Notes: a model not told the origin generated them from the sequence alone. A DNA stretch of 58,884 nt from JAKORR01 sp964608495 (GCA_964608495.1 CAZSOQ010000002.1:1-58884); one strand, 5' to 3'. Positions 16,745 through 26,554 are shown, counted from the stretch's first letter. Numbers and translations: made by a program.

Positions 16745-17391
16745 GGCACGGGGGCCTGGTAGCACTGGCGGCCACGGTGCCGCTGCTGCTCTTGCACCAG
16801 ACCGAGGACCTGCGGATGCTCACCCGCATCGAGCGGGACGGCTCGGGCCTGAAGCTGGTCTGGGCGCGCGCGGACCCCTCGCGGGCGCGCGAGGTGCGGA
16901 CGCGGCTGCGGGAAGCGACGCCGGGGTACGAGGACGAGCGGCACGCCAGCGAGGGCAGCGCCTATGTGATCAGCCGCTCGTGGCGGCCGACGACCCTGCG
17001 GGATATGCCGGACACGAAGCTGGAGACGGTGGACCTGCCCCAGCGCCTGGTGTCGCTCTACAACGAGTACTCGTGGGAGGAGAAGGTGACGATCCACATC
17101 GGGCCGGCGACGAGCAGCGAGAAGGCCGGGGCGGCGCAGGCCACGATGCTGTACATACTGCAGACGCCCGGGCGAGTGGACGAGGCGTCGGTGATGCCCC
17201 TGGGGCAGGTGACCGGGGACACGGTGGTGTGGCGGCTGACGGGGGACAAGGAGGAGTACACGCTGCAGGCTCGGTCGAGGATGCTGCGGTGGGACATGCT
17301 GCTGCTGTTGGTGTACGTCGCGGCGGCCTTCGCCGCGATGACGGCCCAGTGGGCGGTCAGGCGGGCGAGAACCAGGCCGAGACGGATCTAG
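16741..17391 (+). CDS. Membrane-anchored protein with extracytoplasmic beta domain
   Basis: 216 residues from GTG 16741, coupled to the LapA-like gene. A short N-terminal hydrophobic segment (about 3-18) is followed by a soluble region of mixed charge, a C-terminal membrane helix (about 183-203) and a basic tail R-R-A-R-T-R-P-R-R. This topology recalls LppM/DUF3153 proteins, which have an extracytoplasmic alpha/beta domain held by a C-terminal helix, but the resemblance is weak and there is no lipobox. Function not recognised. Confidence 0.5.
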   Translation: MRHGGLVALAATVPLLLLHQTEDLRMLTRIERDGSGLKLVWARADPSRAREVRTRLREATPGYEDERHASEGSAYVISRSWRPTTLRDMPDTKLETVDLPQRLVSLYNEYSWEEKVTIHIGPATSSEKAGAAQATMLYILQTPGRVDEASVMPLGQVTGDTVVWRLTGDKEEYTLQARSRMLRWDMLLLLVYVAAAFAAMTAQWAVRRARTRPRRI

Positions 17392-17600
17392 GGCGGACGA
17401 CGGGGATTCAGCAGGCGAAAGGAGTTCCTGCCACTTGACGGGATGGCGGCGCCCCAAGGCCGCAATGGCAGCGATGGGCTCAGGACGTCGCTAGTGGTCT
17501 GCCCGGACCCCACCCCCCAGGCGCGACGAGAGACGGCCGCTCGATTCCCACATGCAGGACAGCGCCAAGCTGCCCGAGGCTGGGGGCAGGAGTGAGAGCC

Positions 17601-18635
17601 ATGATTGACTTGCGCAGTGACACGAAGAGCCTGGCCACACCGGAGATGCTGCGGGCGATGGCGGAGGCGAGGGTGGGAGATGACGCCAGCGGCGAGGACC
17701 CGACAGTGAACCGGCTGCAGCAGCGGGCGGCGGAGATGACGGGCAAGGCGGCGGCGCTGTTCGTGACGTCTGGGACGCAGGGGAATCTGGTGAGCCTCCT
17801 GTCGCTGACGGAGCCGGGGCAGGAGATGGTGGCGGACGAGCTGGCTCACCTGCTGCACTACGAAGGCGGGGGCTGCGTGAGGATAGCGGGGCTGATGCCG
17901 CGGCTCGTGCCGAACCGCGGGGGCATTGCGGACCCGGAGGACGTGGCAGCCGCGCTGAGTGTCGGGACCGTGACGCGAGGAGCGACGGGCGTGGTGGTGC
18001 TGGAGAACACGCACAACCTGGCGGGAGGCTTGGCGGTGGAGCCCGAGCGGATGCAGGCGGTCGCGGAGGTGGCCTGGCAAGCGGGCGCGGCGGTGCACCT
18101 GGACGGGGCGAGGATCTTCAACGCCGCCGTGGCGCTGGGGCGGCCGGTGACGGAGTTCACGCAGTGGTGCGACAGCGTGACCTTCTGCTTCTCGAAGAGC
18201 CTGGGGGCGCCGGCGGGGTCGGTTGTGTGCGGGAGCCGGGAGTTCGTGGAGAAGGCGAAGGTCTACCGCAGACTGCTGGGCGGGGCGATGCGGCAGGCGG
18301 GGCACCTGGCGGCGGCGGCCACGGTGGGCCTCGAGACGATGGTGCATCGGCTGGTCGTGGACCACAGGAACGCGCGACGGATGGCGGAGACGCTGGCGGG
18401 CCTGCCCGGCGTCAAGCTAGACCTGGCGCAGGTGCAGACCAACATGATGTACTTCGTCCTGGAGCGCGAGGACATGACGCCGGAGGAATTCTGTGCGGCG
18501 ATGGCGGAGCGGGGAGTCCTGGTGTCGCTCCCGCTGGGCGCGGTGGGCAAGTTCAGGCTCGTGACGCACCACAACGTGAGCGAGGACCAGACCGCGGCGG
18601 TGTGCTCGGCACTGGCGGACGTACTGGGGGAATAG
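17601..18635 (+). CDS. ltaE: Low-specificity L-threonine aldolase
   Basis: 344 residues. The ATG at 17601 is preferred because AGGAG ends 8 bases upstream; a GTG nine bases earlier is in frame. PLP fold type I enzyme that splits L-threonine or L-allo-threonine to glycine and acetaldehyde. Seen: N-terminal I-D-L-R-S-D-T, S-G-T-Q-G-N (57-62), H-L-D-G-A-R-I-F-N (D168) and the PLP lysine K199 in F-S-K-S-L-G-A-P. Length and motifs match the family throughout. The 209 bases upstream hold no gene or clear promoter that I can see. The YprB-like gene follows after 3 bases, so the two are probably co-transcribed. Confidence 0.9.
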   Translation: MIDLRSDTKSLATPEMLRAMAEARVGDDASGEDPTVNRLQQRAAEMTGKAAALFVTSGTQGNLVSLLSLTEPGQEMVADELAHLLHYEGGGCVRIAGLMPRLVPNRGGIADPEDVAAALSVGTVTRGATGVVVLENTHNLAGGLAVEPERMQAVAEVAWQAGAAVHLDGARIFNAAVALGRPVTEFTQWCDSVTFCFSKSLGAPAGSVVCGSREFVEKAKVYRRLLGGAMRQAGHLAAAATVGLETMVHRLVVDHRNARRMAETLAGLPGVKLDLAQVQTNMMYFVLEREDMTPEEFCAAMAERGVLVSLPLGAVGKFRLVTHHNVSEDQTAAVCSALADVLGE

Positions 18636-18638
18636 ACC

Positions 18639-19403
18639 TTGCTGGAGGAGACTTTCGTGCACCTGCCGGCCGTGGGGCCGCGCACGGAGGCGCGGCTGTG
18701 GCAGGCGGGGATCGCGGACTGGGCCGCGGCGCTGGCCAGTGGATCGGCGCCGGGGATCGGCCGCGCGCGCTGGGCAACAATGCAGCGGATGCTCGAGGAG
18801 TGCCGACGCAGTCTGCAGGCGAGGGAGCACCGGTACTTCGCCGAGCGGCTGGCACAGCGCTATCACTGGCGCGCCTGGCCGGACTTCCGGCACGCCGCCG
18901 CCTATCTGGACATCGAGACCACGGGGCTCCACCGGGCCGCGCAGGTGACCGTGGTGGGAGTCTACGACGGCCTTCGGGTGCACAGCTTCGTACTGGGCGA
19001 CAACCTGGACCTGCTGCCCGAGTTCCTCGACCAGTTCGCGCTCATCGTGACCTTCAACGGCGCCACCTTCGACCTGCCCTTCCTGCGCCGGCGGTTCCCA
19101 CGCCTCGACCTGAGCCAACTGCACATGGACCTGCGGTATGCTCTACGCGAGGCGGGAATCTCGGGTGGGCTGAAGAGCATCGAGCGCCGCATGGGCCTGG
19201 TCAGGGACGAGGACATCGCGCAACTGGACGGGCTCGATGCCGTAAGGCTATGGCAGGAGTACGTGAGGGGCGACGATCGGTCCCTGGACCTGCTGGTGAG
19301 GTACAACGCAGCGGACGTGGCAAACCTGGAGACACTGGCCGAACATGCCTACCGAGAATTGTGGAAGCGGTGTCGGGCCGGCTGCAGAGTCCCTCCCGGA
19401 TGA
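18639..19403 (+). CDS. YprB-like RNase H-fold 3'-5' exonuclease
   Basis: 254 residues from a TTG start 3 bases after ltaE. Residues 1-60 contain a P-A-V-G-P-R-T-E helix-hairpin-helix-like region. The exonuclease domain (about 85-240) has the DEDD pattern: Y-L-D-I-E-T-T-G-L (D91, E93), T-F-N-G-A-T-F-D (D145) and R-Y-N-A-A-D (Y222 and D226, the DEDDy form). YprB-type proteins are predicted DNA or RNA 3'-5' exonucleases with little functional work. All catalytic acids are present. Its 3' end overlaps the MFS gene by up to 59 bases. Confidence 0.8.
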   Translation: MLEETFVHLPAVGPRTEARLWQAGIADWAAALASGSAPGIGRARWATMQRMLEECRRSLQAREHRYFAERLAQRYHWRAWPDFRHAAAYLDIETTGLHRAAQVTVVGVYDGLRVHSFVLGDNLDLLPEFLDQFALIVTFNGATFDLPFLRRRFPRLDLSQLHMDLRYALREAGISGGLKSIERRMGLVRDEDIAQLDGLDAVRLWQEYVRGDDRSLDLLVRYNAADVANLETLAEHAYRELWKRCRAGCRVPPG

Positions 19404-20589
19404 GAGGGACTCGACCCCAGCCGTATGCCGCGGGCTGAGCGTCTTGCTCCTCGCGGCTTTTGCTGTTGATCTGGCGGCGGCGACCGTAGGGCTGGCGACC
19501 CAGTTCCTGGGCATCAAGCTCAACGCCTCGACGGTGCTTCTGGGGCTCTACGGCACGGTGGGGGCCACCGTGTACGGCGTGGGGTGCTTCTTCGCCGGAC
19601 GGTCCTCGGACCGCTTCGGGCGACGCATATCGGCCGCCTTCCTGGCCCTGGCCGCTGTCGTGTGGCTGGTGCTGGGCCTGCAGCGCTCGCCCTACACGCT
19701 GCTGTACCTCATCCCGGTCGGCTCGGGCTGCCTGGCCTTCTTCTGGCCGCTCGTCCAGGCGTGGATAGGCGACCTGGTGCCCGACGGCCGCAGACTCACG
19801 GTCGTGCTGGGCAGCTTCAACGTGCTCTGGACGGCCGGGCTGATGGTCGGGCCGGTGCTCTGCGGCTACCTGTGGGGCTTCCACAACCTGGCTCCCTTCC
19901 TGCTGGTCATGGCCGTCGCGTGGGGCGTGGCCTTGAGCCTGCTCACGGTTCCGACAGTGGACGGCAGCGGCGAGGACGACGCCTCCGGGGGCAACGGGTC
20001 GCCGACCCGCTTCGACCCGAGGACCGACCTCTACCTGCCCCTGGCGTGGCTGGCGAACTTCGCGAGCTGGTTCGGGGCGGGCGCGGCGCGCACCCTCTTC
20101 CCCAAGGTCGGGACGGAGATGGGCTTCAGCGAGGTAACGATCGGGTGGGTGCTCTTCGCCAACCTGGCCGGGCAGCTTCTCGCCTTCCTGGGGCTGCGCC
20201 AGGCCACGTGGTGGCACTATCGCCGCAAGCCGCTGATGCTGGGCCTTCTGATCGGGGCCCTGGGCATGGCGGCCTCCGTCTGGGCCGAGAGCCCCCTGGC
20301 CTTCGGACTGGCCTTCGCCTGGGTGGGCACCGCCAACGGCTTCACCTACGTCGCGAGCTTGTTCTACAGCCTCCAGGCGCCCCAGCGGCTGCGAGGCCGA
20401 CGCACGGGTATCCACGAGGCGATCATAGGAGCAGGCCTGGCCGGTGGTCCCCTGGTGGGCGGGCTCGTCGGCACCGCCTTCGGGCTTCGCGCGATCTTCG
20501 TGGCCGGAGCGGTCGTCTTCGCCGGCGTCCTCCTGGCCGAGCTGCTGCTGTGGGCCAGGTACCGAGCGACCCCGGCCAGGACCGTCTAG
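19345..20589 (+). CDS. MFS transporter
   Basis: 414 residues with about 12 membrane segments and the MFS loop motif G-R-S-S-D-R-F-G-R-R after the second helix, with a hydrophilic central loop (about 208-230). The ATG at 19345 gives a 59-base overlap with the exonuclease gene; the GTG at 19372 would cut that to 32 bases. The first membrane segment starts only at about residue 31, so a later start is possible. Substrate unknown. The gene converges on the ComB-like gene with only 21 bases between stops. Confidence 0.75.
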   Translation: MPTENCGSGVGPAAESLPDERDSTPAVCRGLSVLLLAAFAVDLAAATVGLATQFLGIKLNASTVLLGLYGTVGATVYGVGCFFAGRSSDRFGRRISAAFLALAAVVWLVLGLQRSPYTLLYLIPVGSGCLAFFWPLVQAWIGDLVPDGRRLTVVLGSFNVLWTAGLMVGPVLCGYLWGFHNLAPFLLVMAVAWGVALSLLTVPTVDGSGEDDASGGNGSPTRFDPRTDLYLPLAWLANFASWFGAGAARTLFPKVGTEMGFSEVTIGWVLFANLAGQLLAFLGLRQATWWHYRRKPLMLGLLIGALGMAASVWAESPLAFGLAFAWVGTANGFTYVASLFYSLQAPQRLRGRRTGIHEAIIGAGLAGGPLVGGLVGTAFGLRAIFVAGAVVFAGVLLAELLLWARYRATPARTV

Positions 20590-20610
20590 GCCGGTCGCGG
20601 CATCCCCTTC

Positions 20611-21375
20611 TCACTCGCCGACGGTGAGCTCCACCGAGGGCACGCCCGCCAGGTCCAGCACCGCGCGGCGGGCGCCGACGGTCTCGAGCTGGTCGGGCCG
20701 GCTGAGGAAGCTGATGTCGTCCTCGCGGGCGAGGCTGACCAAGTGGGCGCCGTGGTCCGTGGCGCGGAACTCGCGGGCCAGGCCGGGGACGCCGAGGTAG
20801 CCGAAGACGTACAGCGCGGCCTTGGCGGCGTCGTTGGCCGCGCGCAGGTCCAGCCGATCCAGCAGGCACCCGCAGGCCAGCAGGTCCTCGAGGTTGAGCC
20901 GGGTCTGGTCCTGAGAGAACCCCGCCATGACCAGGGCGATGTCCGCGCCCAGCGAGACCGCGAGCCGCAGGGCCGCGCGGGCACAGGCCGCGGCGTTGAT
21001 GGTCGTGCCGACGAGCAGCGCCGGGGCCTCGCGCGCGGCCAGGCAGCAGTAAGCGAAGTTGCTGGACGTGAAGACGCAGGTCCAGGCCAGCTCCGTCGGG
21101 GCGACGACGGGCTCGTTCCCGCGGTCGAAGCCCTGGACCTTCACCCCTCCCTTCTCCCCCACGAGCAACACCGCTTCGCCCTCGGCGACGAGGGCGTCGC
21201 GAACCGCCAGGGCCTCGTGCGGCTCGGCCAGCACGATGACACGGCCGGCGCCGCGCGCGAGGAGCGTGGTGATCGTGCCGCTGGCGCGAAGCGCATCCAC
21301 GGCGATGGCGACCTGGCCGCGGGCGGCGGCGACCTGGGCGCCGGTCGCTCCGTTGTACACGTAGACGCTGGGCAT
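20611..21375 (-). CDS. ComB-like 2-phosphosulfolactate phosphatase family protein
   Basis: 254 residues from the ATG at 21375 (AGGGGGA ribosome site upstream); a much longer upstream frame is non-coding. The protein has the ComB (PF04029) look: V-A-I-A-V-D-A-L-R-A-S-G-T-I-T-T-L near the start, G-N-E-P in the middle, V-F-T-S-S-N-F-A and later T-I-N-A-A-A-C-A-R-A. Archaeal ComB makes sulfolactate for coenzyme M. Many bacteria carry homologues without that pathway, and no ComA or ComC is seen here, so the substrate should be left open. It is the last gene of the tsaC/prmC/prfA run, 47 bases after tsaC. Confidence 0.75.
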   Translation of the reverse strand: MPSVYVYNGATGAQVAAARGQVAIAVDALRASGTITTLLARGAGRVIVLAEPHEALAVRDALVAEGEAVLLVGEKGGVKVQGFDRGNEPVVAPTELAWTCVFTSSNFAYCCLAAREAPALLVGTTINAAACARAALRLAVSLGADIALVMAGFSQDQTRLNLEDLLACGCLLDRLDLRAANDAAKAALYVFGYLGVPGLAREFRATDHGAHLVSLAREDDISFLSRPDQLETVGARRAVLDLAGVPSVELTVGE

Positions 21376-21422
21376 CGGCTTCCCCCTGGTGTGGCGCGCG
21401 ACCGGCCTGCTCGTCCTTCGCC

Positions 21423-22055
21423 CTACCTGAGCGCCGCCCTGAGCTGGGCGAGCGAGATGGGCCCGGCGCGCAGCACCTCCACATCGTCGTCGCTGACCGC
21501 GACGACGGTCGAGGCCTGGTTCGGGCGAGGGCCATCCTCGAGGACGACGGCCGGGGCCAGGGCGAGCGCGTCGGCGCACTCGGCGGCGGTGGCGGAGGTG
21601 GGCTCGTCGGAGAGGTTGGCGGAGGTGGCCGCGACGAGGAAGGGCGCGCGCGACAGGACCAACAGCGCCGTGGCATCGTCGGGAACGCGCAGGCCCACGG
21701 TAGCAGCGCCCCCGCTCACCCAGAAGGGCACGGACTGCGGACGCGGCACGACGAGCGTCAACGGCCCCGGCCAGAAGGTCCAGGCCAGGACCCGCGCGGC
21801 GGGCGAAGCCTCCGGGGCTACTCGCTCGAATTGCTCGAAGCTGGCGAGCAGGATGGGCACAGGGCGGTCGGGTGGACGGCGCTTGGCCTGGAAGATACGC
21901 GAGACGGCGGCTTCGTCGTCGGCGCGAGCGGCCAGGCCGTAGACCGTATCGGTGGGAAGGACGACGAGCTGGCCGGCGGCCAGGGCCTCGACGGCAGCGT
22001 CGGCGGCCGCCTCGCGGTCGTCAGCGCTGATGGTCAGGTGGCGAGGGGTCCTCAT
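21423..22055 (-). CDS. tsaC: L-threonylcarbamoyladenylate synthase (TsaC/Sua5/YrdC)
   Basis: 210 residues. The ATG at 22055 overlaps the prmC stop (ATGA). The enzyme makes threonylcarbamoyl-AMP from threonine, bicarbonate and ATP, the first step of the t6A modification in ANN-decoding tRNAs. Seen: V-V-L-P-T-D-T-V-Y-G-L (the nucleotide-binding start), F-Q-A-K-R-R-P-P-D-R-P-V-P (K-x-R loop), W-P-G-P-L-T-L-V and A-T-S-A-N-L-S. Length is typical of the short YrdC/TsaC form without the Sua5 C-terminal domain. Confidence 0.9.
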   Translation of the reverse strand: MRTPRHLTISADDREAAADAAVEALAAGQLVVLPTDTVYGLAARADDEAAVSRIFQAKRRPPDRPVPILLASFEQFERVAPEASPAARVLAWTFWPGPLTLVVPRPQSVPFWVSGGAATVGLRVPDDATALLVLSRAPFLVAATSANLSDEPTSATAAECADALALAPAVVLEDGPRPNQASTVVAVSDDDVEVLRAGPISLAQLRAALR

Positions 22056-22926
22056 CGCTGGTCGGACTCCCGGTGGACTCGGAAGGCGACGGCGACACGG
22101 TCGAGGCCGGCCAGGTCCTGGCGGAGCTCCGCCCGCCACCAGGGGAGGCTGAACTCGAGCATGCGGACGGGGGCCGACCCCTGGGTCGCGCTTATCTCGA
22201 GGCCCACGAACTCGAGGTTGGCCAGAGTGGGCAATTGCTCGATGAGGCGAGCCACGGCCTCCAGGCCGGTCGGGCCGGCGACTAGAGCGCGCCGCGGCTC
22301 GTGCTGCAGCTCGGGTTGCCCCGTCAGGTACTCGGCCTCGGAGACGTAGGGAAGGTTGGCGACCAGGCCCCGCACCGCCGACACCAGGCCCGCCTGGCGG
22401 ACGGGGGCGAGCAGGTCGCCGCGGAGGAAGCGGATCCGGTCGGCATAGCCGAGGGCCTCGGCGTTGGCCCGGGCAAGCTCAAGAGCCCGCGAACTCGCGT
22501 CTGTCGCGACGATCCGGGCGGCAGGCTGCTGGGCGGCGAGGGCGAGGGCGACACACCCCGAACCCGTGCCGATGTCCACGATGGTGGCGGGGCCACGCCC
22601 GCGCAGCCATTCCAAAGCCACGTCCACGAGCAGCTCGGTCTCGGGGCGCGGGACCAGGGCGCGGCGGTCGCAGCGCAGCCGCAGACCGTAGAAATAGGCC
22701 TCACCGAGGACATAAGGCAGGGGCACCCGGGCGGCACGTGCGGCCAGGATGCGGTCGGCGCGGGCGCGGGCGTCGTCGCTCAAGGCCGCGTCCAGCCGAG
22801 CGGGCAACTGCCCGAGGTCGAGATCGAGCAGATGGCAGGCGATGAGCCGGGCCTCGACTTCGGGCTCACAGGACTCCGCGGCGCGAAGACGCTCGCCCCA
22901 CTCGCGCAGCGCATCCCTCAAGACGG

Positions 22927-22930
<4 letters not shown>
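22052..22930 (-). CDS. prmC: Peptide chain release factor N5-glutamine methyltransferase
   Basis: 292 residues. ATG 22930 overlaps the prfA stop (ATGA). The enzyme methylates the GGQ glutamine of release factors. An N-terminal helical domain precedes V-P-L-P-Y-V-L-G (69-76), P-R-P-E-T-E-L-L-V (94-102), the SAM-binding V-D-I-G-T-G-S-G (118-125) and the catalytic N-x-P-Y motif, here N-L-P-Y (192-195) instead of the usual N-P-P-Y. Position directly after prfA matches the common arrangement and makes the call secure. Confidence 0.92.
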
Positions 22931-24015
<1,085 letters not shown>

Positions 24016-24094
24016 AGACAACCACCACCAGGAGCGCTTACTGAGCGCGCGGCCGCGCCTCGGCCCGGCGCCCGACAGCATGGACGTGAGGTAG

Positions 24095-25132
24095 CTAGCC
24101 TTCCTCGGGCTCGGTCAGGGGGCCCGGGGAGCCGGGCGGAGGCGGAGCGTCCTCGGCGACCCCGGCCAGCTCTTCGACAGGCTCTTCGCCCTCGACGGGC
24201 ACGGAGGGTTGCCAGGGACGCGCGGGTTCCATCCCCTCCGGCCGGCTCACCGCCGGCGCCACGGCCGCCAGGGCGTGGATCGCCACCTCCGCCTGGTCGC
24301 GGTCGAAGCCGCGGGTCGTCAGGGCCTCCATCGCCATCCCCGGGACGGCGAGGGCTCGCGCGAAGAGGCTGTCGCGGTGGCGGCCCGCGAAGTAGATGAT
24401 CTCGTAGGCCAAAGCCGCGACGAGAGGCAGCACCGCGATCCTCAGCAGAGCGCGCAGCAGAGGGTCGGGCCACCCGAGGAAGCAGTTGACGACGAGCTTC
24501 ACGGCGACGACCGTGAGCAGGAAGCTGGTGCCGCACCGGGGGTGCAGGACGCTGTGCTTGAGGACGTTGTCGGGAGTAACAGTGTCGCCGGCCTCGAAGC
24601 AGTTGATCGCGGCGTGTTCCGCGCCGTGGTACTGGAAGACCCGGCGGATGTCGGGCATCAGGCCGACGCCGGCGATGTAGGCGATGATGACCGCGAGCCT
24701 GATCGCGCCCTCGATGACGTTGCGCAGCACGGTCCCGGCCTCGCGACCGGACGCGACCCAGTCCACGGCCCAGGTGGGGAGCAGCACGAAGAGACCGATG
24801 GCGAGGGCGAAGGCCCCCAGGCCGCTGGCAGCCATCATCCAGCCGGAAGACCGGCGCCTGGCGTGGTCGGGCGCGGCGTCCTCCATAGCCATCGCCGCCG
24901 AGGTCTGCAGGGACGTCCAGCCCAGGGCGATGGACTCGTAGAGGGCGACGTTCCCACGCAGGACAGGCCAACGCGCCCACCGCCATAGCGTGGCCAGCGC
25001 GGGTTGGGCGCGGACGTAGAGGCTGACCGAGCAGTCGGCGCGACGACAGGCCACAGCCCAGCGGTCGGGCGCACGCATCATCACGCCTTCCAGGACTGCC
25101 TGGCCGCCATAGAATGCCTTCTGGTCGGGCAC
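24095..25132 (-). CDS. DUF1385 family membrane protein (YqhQ-like)
   Basis: 345 residues. Begins with the family hallmark G-G-Q-A-V-L-E-G-V-M-M-R (9-20) and carries E-x-A-I-N-C-F-E (near 177) and H-P-R-C-G-T-S-F-L (198-206), with four or five membrane segments. A Pro/Glu-rich tail ends the protein (from about 290). DUF1385 (PF07136) has no firmly established function. It regularly lies between rpmE and prfA in several bacterial phyla, as here, which supports the orthology. Confidence 0.88.
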   Translation of the reverse strand: MPDQKAFYGGQAVLEGVMMRAPDRWAVACRRADCSVSLYVRAQPALATLWRWARWPVLRGNVALYESIALGWTSLQTSAAMAMEDAAPDHARRRSSGWMMAASGLGAFALAIGLFVLLPTWAVDWVASGREAGTVLRNVIEGAIRLAVIIAYIAGVGLMPDIRRVFQYHGAEHAAINCFEAGDTVTPDNVLKHSVLHPRCGTSFLLTVVAVKLVVNCFLGWPDPLLRALLRIAVLPLVAALAYEIIYFAGRHRDSLFARALAVPGMAMEALTTRGFDRDQAEVAIHALAAVAPAVSRPEGMEPARPWQPSVPVEGEEPVEELAGVAEDAPPPPGSPGPLTEPEEG

Positions 25133-25168
25133 GAACTCCCACCCGGGGACAAGAGACCGGACGGAGGC

Positions 25169-25420
25169 CTATTCCTCTTGCTGGGACTGCTCGGACTTTC
25201 GAGCCTGCCTCTTGTAGCGTCGCTCCAGACCGTAGCGGCGGATGAACCGCTCGACCCGCCCCTCGGTGTCAACGATCTTCTGCTGACCCGTGAAGAAGGG
25301 GTGACACTTGCTGCATACTTCCGTGCGCAGCTCAGGCTTGGTCGAGCGCGTCTTGAAGGTCTCGCCGCAGACGCAGATAGCCACAGCGTCCATGTACTCA
25401 GGATGGATTCCGTCTTTCAT
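25169..25420 (-). CDS. rpmE: Ribosomal protein L31 (zinc-binding form)
   Basis: 83 residues from the ATG at 25420, with a GAGGTGG ribosome site 7 bases upstream. Starts M-K-D-G-I-H-P-E-Y and has the zinc ligands C16-x-C18 and C36-x2-C39 of the C+ form, followed by H-P-F-F-T-G-Q-Q-K. The tail after residue 65 is long, basic and Gln/Glu-rich. Part of the large ribosomal subunit. A GC-rich leader hairpin stands directly before the ribosome site. Confidence 0.95.
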   Translation of the reverse strand: MKDGIHPEYMDAVAICVCGETFKTRSTKPELRTEVCSKCHPFFTGQQKIVDTEGRVERFIRRYGLERRYKRQARKSEQSQQEE

Positions 25421-25440
25421 GCTCTGCCACCTCGAAATAA

Positions 25441-25464
25441 CCGCGGCCGTGTAGCCGGCCGCGG
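25441..25464 (-). promoter_or_regulatory. Leader hairpin of rpmE
   Basis: A perfect 9-bp inverted repeat (CCGCGGCCG / CGGCCGCGG) with a 6-base loop in the rpmE leader. On the mRNA it is followed by TTATTTCGAGGTGG, so it ends 6 bases before the ribosome site. It could act in L31 autoregulation or as an attenuator; the short T-stretch is weak for a terminator. Confidence 0.5.
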
Positions 25465-25488
25465 GGTAGCCGTCGGAAGGTGCAAGGA

Positions 25489-25517
25489 ATGGTAGCATAC
25501 CCAGCCCTGCGGTGCAA
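25489..25517 (-). promoter_or_regulatory. Candidate promoter for rpmE and the genes after it
   Basis: TTGCAC (25517-25512) and TACCAT (25494-25489) with a 17-base spacer on the minus strand; predicted start about 25482 and a leader of about 62 bases that includes the hairpin. Confidence 0.45.
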
Positions 25518-25592
25518 CATGCCGGTCCGGCGCGTCCAGGGGGCCGGGACGGCCTTCTGAGTCCCTCGGGCACGGCGCCCAGTCGGGGCGCG

Positions 25593-26462
25593 TCAAGCGG
25601 TGAGGTCCCGCAGGTGCTCGCAGTCACGCCGGAGCTGGGCCTTGCGGTCCTCGGCCTTGCCCAGCCCTTCGTCCTCGACGTACAGCCCTCCCTCGTAGCC
25701 CCCGGCCCGCAGAAGCTGCACCAGGCGGCCATGATCCACGTCGCCGTCGGGGATCGCGCAGACGTACTTGCCATACTCGTACCCCAGCGGGCGCTGCTGG
25801 TTGCGCAGGTAGCCAGGGTAGGAGATGTTCTTGCAGTGCGTGTGGACGACGTGGGGCGCGAAGGCCTGGATGATCTGGTAGACGCGGTCCACGGGATGGC
25901 CGGCCCAGTAGAAGTTGCCGGTGTCCAGGGCCAGGCCCAGCCGCGGCGACCCGACGCGCGCGACGACGCCGCCCATCCAGGCAGGATCGTTGCCCTGCTG
26001 GCCGTGGTTCTCAATGCCCAGGGCCACGGAGCTGTCGGGCGTGGCCTCCAGGATGCGCAGGACGGCGTCGGAGTAGGTGCGCACCCGCTCCGCCCAAGGC
26101 AGGTCGCCCTGCCCGGCCATGGCCGAATCGGTGCGGACAGCGCGCGCGCCCAGGACCTCGGCGAGGCCCACGGCGCTGACCACCCACTCGATCTGGGCGT
26201 CGAGCTCGTCGGAGTTGAAGTTGGTCGCCAGCAGCAGGCCGCCCACCTTGATCCCCGCCGCTGCGTAGCGGTCGGCCAAAGCCTGCCAGTCGTCGGGCGT
26301 GGCGAGGAGCGAAGTCTCCGCGGCCGGCGTCTCAGGGCCAACGACCCGGCGGTCGAGGGGGTATTGCAGCTCGACGGTGTCCACACCGCAGTCGGCTATG
26401 CCCTCGGCCAGCGTCTCGTGGCCCGCGTGGTATATGATCACGTCTCTAACGGCACAGAACAT
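25593..26462 (-). CDS. Sugar phosphate isomerase/epimerase-like (xylose isomerase TIM barrel) protein
   Basis: 289 residues, no signal peptide. It follows the AP_endonuc_2/IolE-type pattern: V-E-L-Q-Y-P-L near 30, G-I-E-N-H-G at about 150, L-A-L-D-T-G-N-F at about 176, V-V-H-T-H-C-K-N at about 211 and Y-V-E-D-E-G at about 268, which supply the metal-binding Glu/Asp/His. The likely reaction is isomerisation, epimerisation or dehydration of a sugar or inositol compound. An AAGGAGG lies 12 bases before the ATG. It is separated from rpmE by a promoter region, so it need not belong to that operon. Confidence 0.75.
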   Translation of the reverse strand: MFCAVRDVIIYHAGHETLAEGIADCGVDTVELQYPLDRRVVGPETPAAETSLLATPDDWQALADRYAAAGIKVGGLLLATNFNSDELDAQIEWVVSAVGLAEVLGARAVRTDSAMAGQGDLPWAERVRTYSDAVLRILEATPDSSVALGIENHGQQGNDPAWMGGVVARVGSPRLGLALDTGNFYWAGHPVDRVYQIIQAFAPHVVHTHCKNISYPGYLRNQQRPLGYEYGKYVCAIPDGDVDHGRLVQLLRAGGYEGGLYVEDEGLGKAEDRKAQLRRDCEHLRDLTA

Positions 26463-26530
26463 GATGTTCGAAGACCTCCTTGTCGGTGCGTCGGTGTTCG
26501 CCCAGGGCGCTAAGGTTCCTCCGACTGCCT

Positions 26531-26554
26531 AGCCCGCGGCGCGGCGCGCGGGCT
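26531..26554 (-). terminator. Hairpin directly after the sulfatase gene
   Basis: AGCCCGCG and CGCGGGCT form an 8-bp stem around 8 bases; the right arm ends on the first base of the sulfatase stop codon. No T-run follows, so termination is uncertain. Confidence 0.35.

Noticed and set aside
25421..26386. Extension of the rpmE frame over the isomerase gene
   Set aside because: Shadow frame; L31 begins at 25420 with its own ribosome site and Zn motif.
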